A stretch of 64,000 nucleotides of DNA from JAKFWI01 sp035549875 (GTDB taxonomy: Bacteria; Pseudomonadota; Alphaproteobacteria; Caulobacterales; Aquidulcibacteraceae). Positions 8,335 through 15,416 of the stretch are shown one piece after another. How positions within the stretch are numbered: the stretch's first letter is position 1; every line of letters starts with the position of its first letter. The position numbers and the translations under genes were made by a program. The notes under the pieces were generated by a model. That model had not been told where the DNA came from, ran no database searches, and saw only the letters and a list, made by a program, of their open reading frames with translations. The stretch covers positions 34,309-98,308 of the forward strand of contig DASZPV010000066.1 of the NCBI GenBank assembly GCA_035549875.1, written 5' to 3'.

Positions 8335-8371
8335 AGTGAAAAAAGAAATGGCGGCTTCTCACGAAGCCGCC
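8335..8371 (-). terminator. Rho-independent terminator after rubrerythrin
   Basis: A 9-bp perfect stem GGCGGCTTC (8350-8358) / GAAGCCGCC (8363-8371) with a 4-base loop. On the minus strand it is followed by ATTTCTTTTTTC (the complement of 8338-8349). It sits just after the rubrerythrin stop and before the Fe-S oxidoreductase start. Confidence 0.8.
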
Positions 8372-8392
8372 GCATTTACCTTCCGCGCCGGC

Positions 8393-8812
8393 TTACACCA
8401 TAGTGTCGAGCGCTTTCTGGAAGCGGCCGGCGTGACTCTTTTCCGCCTTTGCAAGCGTTTCGAACCATTCGGCGATTTCTTCAAAGCCTTCTTCGCGCGC
8501 CGTGCGCGCCATGCCCGGATACATATCGGTATATTCGTGCGTTTCGCCAGCGATCGCGGCTTTCAGGTTGAGCGTGGTGTTGCCGATCGGCTCGCCGGTG
8601 GCCGGATCGCCGACCTCTTCCATGAATTCGAGGTGGCCGTGCGCGTGGCCGGTTTCGCCTTCGGCGGTGGAACGGAAAACCGCGGCGACGTCATTATAGC
8701 CCTCAACGTCAGCCTTCTGTGCGAAATAGAGGTAGCGGCGATTGGCCTGGCTCTCGCCAGCGAACGCCTCTTTCAGGTTGTCGAGCGTCTTGGATGTTTT
8801 AAGTGCGGCCAT
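8393..8812 (-). CDS. Rubrerythrin (short form, no rubredoxin domain)
   Basis: The frame is open from 8881, but ATG 8812 has GGAG at the right spacing and begins the family's usual N-terminus, giving 139 residues. It is a four-helix ferritin-like di-iron protein: iron-ligand Glu residues occur in AFAGESQANRRYLYFAQKA, FRSTAEGETGHAHGHLEFM (E..H), IAGETHEYTDMYPGMA and TLAKAEKSHAGRF (E..H). There is no C-terminal CxxC rubredoxin domain, so electrons must come from another protein, possibly the neighbouring Fe-S oxidoreductase. The role is reduction of hydrogen peroxide at a di-iron centre. The promoter carries a three-half-site Irr/PerR-type operator at 8894-8918. Confidence 0.9.
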   Translation of the reverse strand: MAALKTSKTLDNLKEAFAGESQANRRYLYFAQKADVEGYNDVAAVFRSTAEGETGHAHGHLEFMEEVGDPATGEPIGNTTLNLKAAIAGETHEYTDMYPGMARTAREEGFEEIAEWFETLAKAEKSHAGRFQKALDTMV

Positions 8813-8893
8813 CGTATCGTCTCCTGCCTTAAGCGCGCCGAGGCGCGATGAATGGCGCGCACCATAGCCACCGAAAGACACAAGTCAACCGGA

Positions 8894-8918
8894 TTAGAAT
8901 AGTTCTAAATTATTAGAA
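8894..8918. promoter_or_regulatory. Irr/PerR-type operator cluster in the rubrerythrin promoter
   Basis: TTAGAATAGTTCTAA (8894-8908) is an inverted repeat TTAGAA-N3-TTCTAA. It shares its right half with a second inverted repeat TTCTAA-ATTA-TTAGAA (8903-8918). The site lies ~80-105 bp upstream of the rubrerythrin start and just after the regulator gene's stop. The same 15-base form stands before katG (21336-21350) and, with one change, before the regulator itself (9379-9393). Confidence 0.75.
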
Positions 8919-8924
8919 GTGCGG

Positions 8925-9365
8925 CTATTTGCGCGCCGGCTTGGCGCGCACGCGCACGACAACATCGACGCCCTCAACGGCAAAGCCGCGCGGCGGCGAG
9001 GGCAGCGCCTTAATTTCTATGCTGTCGGCCGGAATATCCACTAGCGCGCCGGATTCTTCGACATAGAAATGGTGGTGTTCGCCCACATTGGTGTCGAACC
9101 AGCGCCGCTGCGCATCCAGGTGAACCTCCCGCACCAGGCCTGCCTCCCGGAACTGGTGCAGCGTATTGTAAACCGTGGCGAGCGACAGATCGGCGCCGGC
9201 CGCGCGCGCTTCATCGAACAGGCTTTCGCACGAGACGTGACGATGTTCGCCGCCGAATAAAAGCGCGCCAAGCGCCAGCCGCTGGCGCGTCGGCTTCAAC
9301 CCCGCGCCGCGCAGCATATCCAGCACGCGCTCGTTAGCCGCGCTTTCGGCGCGATCCCTAGTCAT
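8925..9365 (-). CDS. irr: Fur-family iron/peroxide regulator, Irr-like
   Basis: 146 residues from ATG 9365 (a GTG at 9371 is an alternative). The winged helix spans ~15-85 (LKPTRQRLALGALLF.....LATVYNTLHQFREAGLV). The dimerisation domain has WFDTNVGEHHHFYVEE, the HHH motif of Irr, and lacks the CxxC zinc pairs of Fur and Zur. Irr senses haem/iron status in Rhizobiales and Rhodobacterales; Irr-like proteins can also act as PerR-like peroxide sensors. No N-terminal haem-regulatory GCPW motif is present. It is upstream of rubrerythrin on the same strand and has its own operator at 9379-9393, so autoregulation is likely. Irr versus PerR cannot be settled from sequence alone. Confidence 0.85.
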   Translation of the reverse strand: MTRDRAESAANERVLDMLRGAGLKPTRQRLALGALLFGGEHRHVSCESLFDEARAAGADLSLATVYNTLHQFREAGLVREVHLDAQRRWFDTNVGEHHHFYVEESGALVDIPADSIEIKALPSPPRGFAVEGVDVVVRVRAKPARK

Positions 9366-9378
9366 CCACACAGTCTAC

Positions 9379-9393
9379 TTAGGATCGTTCTAA
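9379..9393. promoter_or_regulatory. Irr/PerR-type operator before irr
   Basis: TTAGGATCGTTCTAA matches TTAGAA-N3-TTCTAA with one mismatch (G for A in the left half). It lies 14 bp upstream of ATG 9365, where a bound repressor would block transcription or early elongation. Confidence 0.6.
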
Positions 9394-9420
9394 ATTGCAA
9401 GGCCGGAGCATCCGGTAATC

Positions 9421-11610
9421 CTACGCCGCCTTCCTCTGCGCCGCGCCGAAACGGCCATAGAAGGTCTCGCCTTTCTTGGCCATGTCGCGCAGAAGCGCAT
9501 TTGGCTTGAACCGATCGCCGTACTTTGCTGCCAGCGCATCGCATTCGGCGACGAAACTCTTTAGCCCCATCAAATCCATCAGGCTGATCACCCCGCCGGT
9601 ATAGGGCGCAAAGCCCCATGCTAGGATCGAGCCGACATCGGCGTCTCGCGGATCGGTGATCACGCCCTCATCAAAGCAGCGCGCGGTCTCCAGCGCCTGG
9701 ATGTAGAGCAGCCGCTTCTTGTATTCATCGCGCAAAGCCGGCGGGCATTCGTCGATCTTGACTGGCGCCAGATCGGCAAGGCCGGGCCACAATTTCTTTT
9801 TAGAACCGTCCGCCGGATAATCGTAAAAACCTTTGCCGTTCTTGCGTCCATAACGGCCAAGTTTTTCGACCATGGTCTCCAGGACGGCGTCGGTCTTGCT
9901 GTCCTGATAGGCCGCGCCGAGCGCCTTCTTGGTTTCACCACGGACCTTCCACGCCAGATCGAGCGCCACGTCGTCGCTCATTTCCAGCGGCGCGCGCGGC
10001 ATGCCGGTCATTCGCCCGACGTTTTCTATGATCGCCGGCTTCACTCCCTCGGCCAGCATGGTCATGCCTTCGCCGAGATAGGTGCTGAACACGCGCGAGG
10101 TGTAAAACCCGCGTGAATCGTTCACGACGATCGGCGTCTTCTTGATCTTCAGCGTGTAATCGATCGCCTTGGCCAGCGTCTCCTGGCTGGTCTGCTTTCC
10201 CAGAATGATCTCCACGAGCCCCATGCGATCGACCGGCGAAAAGAAATGCACGCCGATGAAATTTGCCGGGCGCGCGCTTGCCCTTGAAAGGTCACTGATC
10301 GGCAGCGTCGAGGTGTTGGAGCCGAACACAGCATTGTCGGCCAGATAGGCCTCCGCCTTCTTGGTGACTTCGGCCTTGAGTTCCATCTTTTCGAACACAG
10401 CTTCGATGACGATATCAGCGCCCTTGATCAACGAATAATCCGCGCTGGCGGTAATCAGCGCGAGCACGCCGTTAGCCTTGGCTTTGTCCATGCGTCCACG
10501 GCTGACTTGTTTGTCGAGCAGATCCTTGGCGTGCGCCTTGCCCTTGTCGGCGGCCTCCTGGCTGACATCCAGCAACACCGTCTCGATACCCGCAAGCGCC
10601 TGCACGTAGGCGATCCCCGCGCCCATCATGCCCGCGCCAAGCACGGCGGCTTTCTTGACTTCATATTTCGGCACAGTTGCCGGGCGGTTGCCGCCCTTGC
10701 CCAATTCCTGCAACGACACGAACAATGTTCTGATCATACCCTTCGCCACAGGGCCAAGCAGCGTCTTCGCAAAGTAGCGCGACTCTATGCGCAATCCGGC
10801 ATCGATCGGAACTTGCAGGCCCTCATAGACGGCCTTCAGGATGTTCGTCTGCTGCGGATAGTTCCCATAGGTCTGCTTGGCCAACATCGCATTGGCGCCG
10901 ATGAACACCATGGCGCCGCTCGGCGTGTAGGGGCCGCCGCCAGGAATCTTGAAGCCCTTCTCGTCCCAGCGCGCGACGACCTTGGTCTTGCCCTTGGCCC
11001 AGGCCTTTGCAGCAGCAATGGTTTTGCCAACGGGGACGACTTCATCGATGAAGCCCATCATCTTGCCGTCGGACGGGCTTTTATTGTCGCCGAGAGACAT
11101 CATCATCAGCGCGGGCTGGGCGCCGATCAGACGCGGCAGGCGCTGCGTGCCGCCGCCGCCGGGCATCAGGCCGACTTTCGACTCCGGCAGGCCGAACTTG
11201 ATTTTCGGATTATCCGCAGCGACGCGATAATGGCACGCGAGCGCGATTTCCAAGCCGCCGCCAAGCGCAAGACCTTCGAGCGCCGCAGCAACCGGCTTGC
11301 CGCAAGTTTCGATCGCGCGCAGTACGGCGTTGATGCGGAATGTAGCGTCGAACGTCGCTTTCAGGCTGGCGTCACTGCTACCGAAATCGCCGCCGAGCAT
11401 GGAATTAAGGTCCGCGCCGGCGCAGAAACCGCTGTCCTTGCCCGAAGCGAACACTGCCCCCTTGATCGAGGCGTCAGCCTTCAAGCGCTCGCCGATCTCG
11501 CCCAATTCCGTAAGCACTTCTGCAGTGATCGTGTTCATTGACTTGCCGGGCACGTCAAATGTGATGAGCGCAATGCCGTCGGAATCGATGTCGACTTTGA
11601 AATTGTTCAT
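9421..11610 (-). CDS. fadJ: Bifunctional enoyl-CoA hydratase / 3-hydroxyacyl-CoA dehydrogenase (FadB/FadJ type)
   Basis: The open frame begins at 11670, but ATG 11610 starts the conserved N-terminus (MNNFKVDIDSDGIALITFD), giving 729 residues. The hydratase domain (~1-190) has both catalytic Glu regions: LGGGLEIALACHYR and GLPESKVGLMPGGGGTQRL. The NAD-binding dehydrogenase domain begins at ~325 with AVLGAGMMGAGIAYVQA and continues with GSNTSTLPIS and NFIGVHFFSPVDRM (catalytic His). A C-terminal dehydrogenase domain carries GFYTSRVF and the KNGKGFYDY motif. It catalyses hydration and oxidation in fatty-acid beta-oxidation. It is last in a MerR-regulator / acyl-CoA dehydrogenase / thiolase operon, 11 bp after the thiolase stop. 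fadB and fadJ cannot be told apart here. Confidence 0.93.
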   Translation of the reverse strand: MNNFKVDIDSDGIALITFDVPGKSMNTITAEVLTELGEIGERLKADASIKGAVFASGKDSGFCAGADLNSMLGGDFGSSDASLKATFDATFRINAVLRAIETCGKPVAAALEGLALGGGLEIALACHYRVAADNPKIKFGLPESKVGLMPGGGGTQRLPRLIGAQPALMMMSLGDNKSPSDGKMMGFIDEVVPVGKTIAAAKAWAKGKTKVVARWDEKGFKIPGGGPYTPSGAMVFIGANAMLAKQTYGNYPQQTNILKAVYEGLQVPIDAGLRIESRYFAKTLLGPVAKGMIRTLFVSLQELGKGGNRPATVPKYEVKKAAVLGAGMMGAGIAYVQALAGIETVLLDVSQEAADKGKAHAKDLLDKQVSRGRMDKAKANGVLALITASADYSLIKGADIVIEAVFEKMELKAEVTKKAEAYLADNAVFGSNTSTLPISDLSRASARPANFIGVHFFSPVDRMGLVEIILGKQTSQETLAKAIDYTLKIKKTPIVVNDSRGFYTSRVFSTYLGEGMTMLAEGVKPAIIENVGRMTGMPRAPLEMSDDVALDLAWKVRGETKKALGAAYQDSKTDAVLETMVEKLGRYGRKNGKGFYDYPADGSKKKLWPGLADLAPVKIDECPPALRDEYKKRLLYIQALETARCFDEGVITDPRDADVGSILAWGFAPYTGGVISLMDLMGLKSFVAECDALAAKYGDRFKPNALLRDMAKKGETFYGRFGAAQRKAA

Positions 11611-11621
11611 CGCCCAGCCCC

Positions 11622-12833
11622 TTAGACGCGTTCGATCACGGTGGCGGTGCCCATACCCGCGCCGACACACAAAGTAATCAGCGCGCGTTCCTTGTCCGAA
11701 CGCTCCAGCTCATCGACCATCGTGCCCAGGATCATTGCCCCGGTAGCGCCGAGCGGATGGCCCATCGCGATCGCGCCGCCATTGACGTTGACCTTCGCCG
11801 GATCGAGCCCGATCGCGCTGATCCAGCGCAGCACGACGGCGGCGAACGCCTCGTTCAGCTCCCAGAGATCGATATCCTTATTGGTCATCTTCAAGCGTTT
11901 GAGCAGCTTTTGGGTGACGAATTCCGGGCCCGTCAGCATGATAGACGGCTCCGAACCGATTGACGTGCCGCCGACAAATCGCGCGCGCGGCTTCAGCCCC
12001 ATCGCATCGCCCAATTCCTTCGTGCCGATCAGCACGGCGGCCGCGCCATCAACGATACCCGACGAATTGCCTGCGTGGTGAACGTGGTTGACCTCGTCGA
12101 TCTCCGGATACCGCTGCAGCGCCACCGCATCGAAGCCCGGCATCTGCTCGCCCTGCATCTTGAACGAGGGTTCCAGCGCCGCGAGCGATTGCATCGTGGT
12201 CTCGGGGCGCATGTGCTCGTCATGATCGAGGATCGGCAGGCCGAGCTGATCTTTCACCGGCGTGATTGATTTCTTGAAGCGCCCTTCTTTCCAGGCCAAA
12301 GCCGCGCGGCGCTGACTTTCGACGGCGTAGCCATCCACGTCAGCGCGCGAAAAACCCCACTTCGTCGCGATCACGTCGGCGCTGATGCCTTGCGGCGTGA
12401 AATAGGACTTCATCGCGATCGACGGGTCCATCGGCCAGGCGCCGCCATTCGAGCCCATCGGCACGCGGCTCATACTCTCGACGCCGCCGCCGATCGCCAT
12501 ATCCGCTTCGCTGGAGCGCACTTTCGCAGCGGCCATGTTCACCGCTTCGAGGCCCGACGCGCAGAACCGATCAATTTGCACGCCGGCGACCGTATCGGCA
12601 TAATCGGCGCTCAACGCTGCCACGCGCGCGATATCCGAGCCCTGCTCGCCGACCGGCGCAACGCACCCGAGAATCACATCATCGACCTTGTTCGTATCGA
12701 GTTGATTGCGGTCGCGGATTTGCTCGAGCACCTGCGTCGCCAGCGACAGCGCGGTTATCTCATGCAGCGAACCGGAGCTTTTGCCTTTGCCGCGCGGCGT
12801 GCGAACGGCGTCATAAATGTAGGCTTCGGGCAT
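11622..12833 (-). CDS. fadA: Acetyl-CoA acyltransferase (thiolase)
   Basis: 403 residues, normal for thiolases. The acylated Cys lies in DRFCASGLEAVNMAAAKV (~90); the other two catalytic motifs are GHPLGATGA (His, ~355) and CVGAGMG (Cys, near 390). The enzyme cleaves 3-ketoacyl-CoA with CoA. It sits between the acyl-CoA dehydrogenase (17 bp) and the FadB/FadJ-type gene (11 bp) on the same strand, so together they encode most of one beta-oxidation turn. Paralogous thiolases acting in the reverse direction exist, but this context favours degradation. Confidence 0.93.
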   Translation of the reverse strand: MPEAYIYDAVRTPRGKGKSSGSLHEITALSLATQVLEQIRDRNQLDTNKVDDVILGCVAPVGEQGSDIARVAALSADYADTVAGVQIDRFCASGLEAVNMAAAKVRSSEADMAIGGGVESMSRVPMGSNGGAWPMDPSIAMKSYFTPQGISADVIATKWGFSRADVDGYAVESQRRAALAWKEGRFKKSITPVKDQLGLPILDHDEHMRPETTMQSLAALEPSFKMQGEQMPGFDAVALQRYPEIDEVNHVHHAGNSSGIVDGAAAVLIGTKELGDAMGLKPRARFVGGTSIGSEPSIMLTGPEFVTQKLLKRLKMTNKDIDLWELNEAFAAVVLRWISAIGLDPAKVNVNGGAIAMGHPLGATGAMILGTMVDELERSDKERALITLCVGAGMGTATVIERV

Positions 12834-12850
12834 TTAATGCTCCTTTTTGC

Positions 12851-14644
12851 TCAGAACGCCTCCGCCGGCAGCGCCATCATCGAAGCGGCGCCGGCTTTCA
12901 ATTTGGTCAGGTGCGCGCCCGCCTCCGGCAGCACGCGCTCGACATAATACCGACCGGTCGCGAGCTTGTTCTCGTAATAGGGGTCGCCGGCGCCGCCATC
13001 GGCCTTCGCCGCCAGCGCCGCTTCAGCCATCTGCGCCCACATATAGGCAAGCGCTGTCAGCCCAAAAAGATTCAGATAATCGTGACTGGCGGCGCCGGCG
13101 TTGTCGAAATTGCTCATGCCGTTCTGCATCAGCCAGGTCGTGCCTTCCTGAAGCTGCGTCTTTGCGGCCGCGAGGGCGTCGAGATACGGTTTCAGGCCGG
13201 CGTTGTCCTTGCGGCTGGCGACATAGTCATCGACCTCGGAGAAGAACGAGAACACCGCGCGGCCCCCGTTTGAGGCCAGCTTGCGGCCGACAAGATCGAG
13301 CGCCTGAATGCCGTTGGCGCCTTCGTAGATCATTGCGATGCGCGCATCGCGCACGAACTGGCTCATGCCATGTTCTTCGATATAGCCGTGGCCGCCGAAA
13401 ATCTGCTGGCAATTCGTGGCCGTCTCGTAGCCCTTGTCGGTGAGATAGGATTTCAGGATTGGCGTCATCAGCGCCATGTAGTCGGCGCCTTTCTCGCGCA
13501 CCTTTTCGTCCGGGGAGACGCTTTCCAGATCGCCGTGCAGCGCCGTCCAGAGCGCAAACGCGCGCGCGGCCTCAACGAAGCTCTTGCTGTCCATTAGCAT
13601 GCGGCGGACGTCGGGGTGGACGATGATCGGATCGGCCGCCCCGCCGGTATTTTTCGGCCCCGTCAGTGAGCGCCCCTGCAGGCGATCCTTCGCGTAAGCG
13701 CGGCCATTCTGATAGGCGGCCTCCGCCTGACTGAGCCCCTGGACCGCCACGCCCAGCCGCGCCTCGTTCATCATCGTGAACATGGCGTTGAGACCCTTGT
13801 TCTCCACGCCCACAAGCCAGCCGATCGCTTCATCGTAATCAAGCACGCACGTCGCATTGCCGTGGATGCCCATCTTCTCTTCGATCTTGCCGCACTTCAC
13901 GCCGTTGCGCTTGCCGGGAGAGCCATCGGAGTTCGGAATGAATTTCGGCACGACGAACAGCGAAATGCCTTTGGTGCCCGCCGGCGCGCCTTCGATACGC
14001 GCGATAACGAGGTGAACGATGTTGGCGGCAAGATCGTGCTCGCCCGCGGAGATGAAAATCTTCTGGCCGCTGATCTTGTACGAGCCGTCGCCAACGGGCA
14101 CGGCCTTTGAGCGCAATAGACCGAGATCCGTACCGCAATGCGGCTCGGTCAAATTCATTGTGCCGGTCCACTCGCCGCTGACGAGCTTTGGCAGATAGAG
14201 CGCCTTCTGCTCGTCGCTGCCGTGATGGTAGAGCGCCGAATATGCGCCGTGGCTGAGGCCCGGATACATCGCGAACGCCATGTTCGCGCCCGACGCCATT
14301 TCGCTGAACGCGAGCCCAACGACGCCCGGCAGGCCTTGCCCGCCGAAATCGGGCGACGACGTAAGGCCCGTCCATCCGGCGGCAACGTGCTGATCATAGG
14401 CTTCCTTGAACCCTGGCGGCGTCGTCACCGATCCATCGGCGGCGCGCTTGCAGCCATGGTGATCGCCGACCTGATTGAGCGGCGCCAGAACGCCCTCGCA
14501 AAACTTCGCGGCTTCGTCGAGCACCTGCGTCACAAGATCAAGCGGCGCGTCGGCGAAGCGCGGCAGATTCGCGTAACGGTCAATCTTGAGAACTTCGCGC
14601 AGTAGAAAATCATATTCGCGCAGCGGCGCAGCGTAGACCGGCAT
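12851..14644 (-). CDS. Acyl-CoA dehydrogenase with C-terminal extension (DmdC/FadE-like)
   Basis: 597 residues. It begins MPVYAAPLREYDFLLREVLKI, typical of the ~600-residue class that includes 3-methylmercaptopropionyl-CoA dehydrogenase DmdC and medium/long-chain enzymes. FAD and substrate regions are visible: MNLTEPHCGTDLGLLRSKA (~165), KISGQKIFISAGEHDL (~195), and the catalytic Glu in ARIAMIYEGANGIQALDL (~435). The last ~120 residues are the extra C-terminal helical domain of this class. It introduces the trans-2 double bond at the start of beta-oxidation. It follows the MerR-type regulator by ~40 bp. Substrate chain length is not predictable from sequence. Confidence 0.9.
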   Translation of the reverse strand: MPVYAAPLREYDFLLREVLKIDRYANLPRFADAPLDLVTQVLDEAAKFCEGVLAPLNQVGDHHGCKRAADGSVTTPPGFKEAYDQHVAAGWTGLTSSPDFGGQGLPGVVGLAFSEMASGANMAFAMYPGLSHGAYSALYHHGSDEQKALYLPKLVSGEWTGTMNLTEPHCGTDLGLLRSKAVPVGDGSYKISGQKIFISAGEHDLAANIVHLVIARIEGAPAGTKGISLFVVPKFIPNSDGSPGKRNGVKCGKIEEKMGIHGNATCVLDYDEAIGWLVGVENKGLNAMFTMMNEARLGVAVQGLSQAEAAYQNGRAYAKDRLQGRSLTGPKNTGGAADPIIVHPDVRRMLMDSKSFVEAARAFALWTALHGDLESVSPDEKVREKGADYMALMTPILKSYLTDKGYETATNCQQIFGGHGYIEEHGMSQFVRDARIAMIYEGANGIQALDLVGRKLASNGGRAVFSFFSEVDDYVASRKDNAGLKPYLDALAAAKTQLQEGTTWLMQNGMSNFDNAGAASHDYLNLFGLTALAYMWAQMAEAALAAKADGGAGDPYYENKLATGRYYVERVLPEAGAHLTKLKAGAASMMALPAEAF

Positions 14645-14685
14645 CGGAGTCCTCCCTCCGCTTTATGATAGGTAGACGTATAGGG

Positions 14686-15135
14686 TTACGAGGCGCCCTC
14701 CAAGCGACGGCGCGCGGCAGCGTCTCGCGGCGGCGGCGAAGCTGTGGACGGGGCTGAAGCGTCCAGGCGCTCGTCAAGCCAGGCAATGCCGCGCTCAATT
14801 TCCTCGATCGCGTGTTCCAGGTCCTCGCGCTGGGCGCGCAGCACCACCAGACGCTGGCGAAACTTCTTCGCAACCGTTTGCATCTGCATACGCTCGCCGC
14901 CTTCTAGGTCGTAGAGATCGAGCACGCCTTTAATCTCGGTCAGCGGAAAGCCGAGCCGTTTGCCGCGGAGGATCAATTGCAGCCGGCCGCGCTCGCGCGC
15001 GCTGTAGACGCGATTCAGGCCTTCGCGCCGGGGCGCGAGCAGGCCCTTGTCCTCGTAGAAACGAAGCGCGCGGGGGGTGACCGCAAACTCGCGGGACAAT
15101 TCGCTTATAGTGTAGGTCTGATCGGATTTGGGCAC
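14686..15135 (-). CDS. MerR-family regulator of acyl-CoA catabolism (LiuR-like)
   Basis: Open from 15162, but the GTG at 15135 gives the family's usual start (MPKSDQTYTISELSREFAVT), 149 residues. The MerR helix-turn-helix is at ~8-75 (TPRALRFYEDKGLLAP, RVYSARERGRLQLILRGKRLGFPL). A coiled dimerisation helix follows (LRAQREDLEHAIEEIERGIAWLDERLD) and no metal-binding Cys is present. LiuR-like regulators control branched-chain amino acid and fatty-acid degradation in proteobacteria. It heads an operon with acyl-CoA dehydrogenase, thiolase and FadB/FadJ-type genes. Two palindromes immediately upstream (15148-15161 and 15173-15188) are likely its operators. Confidence 0.88.
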   Translation of the reverse strand: MPKSDQTYTISELSREFAVTPRALRFYEDKGLLAPRREGLNRVYSARERGRLQLILRGKRLGFPLTEIKGVLDLYDLEGGERMQMQTVAKKFRQRLVVLRAQREDLEHAIEEIERGIAWLDERLDASAPSTASPPPRDAAARRRLEGAS

Positions 15136-15147
15136 AGCATATCTCCG

Positions 15148-15188
15148 TGACGCCAGCGTCATTTATGCCTGCTTGACGCTTACGTCAA
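15148..15188. promoter_or_regulatory. Paired palindromic operators upstream of the MerR-type regulator
   Basis: TGACGC-CA-GCGTCA (15148-15161) and TTGACG-CTTA-CGTCAA (15173-15188) are two perfect inverted repeats sharing the half-site TGACG/CGTCA, spaced 25 bp centre to centre. The second resembles published LiuR/FadR-like boxes built on TTGACG..CGTCAA-type arms. They lie 13-53 bp upstream of the GTG start, suggesting autoregulation of the operon. Confidence 0.6.
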
Positions 15189-15278
15189 CGGCACGTCGCT
15201 TCAATTTGCTTCACAGATATCGCCGCCCGCCCTCGATCGGGCGCTGCCCGGCCTTGAGGATAGGACACAGTCGCCTCC

Positions 15279-15294
15279 TTAAGCCGCCTTTAAC
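15279..15294. promoter_or_regulatory. Candidate CtrA box TTAA-N7-TTAAC
   Basis: TTAA (15279-15282), seven bases, TTAA (15290-15293) and a C match the CtrA consensus exactly. It is 123 bp upstream of the PodJ-like gene start, fitting cell-cycle control of a polarity factor. Confidence 0.5.
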
Positions 15295-15416
15295 TGAGGC
15301 TACGTTGTCGTTCATGCTGCCTATGGCGTCGCGATTCTCCGTGCGCCACAGGATGTAGCGCCATAGCGCGGATACCGGAGCGTCATGCGATCCCGCAGCA
15401 GAAACGGCAGGCCGGC

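Noticed and set aside
10507..11541. 344-residue plus-strand frame
   Set aside because: Antisense shadow of the FadB/FadJ-type gene with no recognisable domain.
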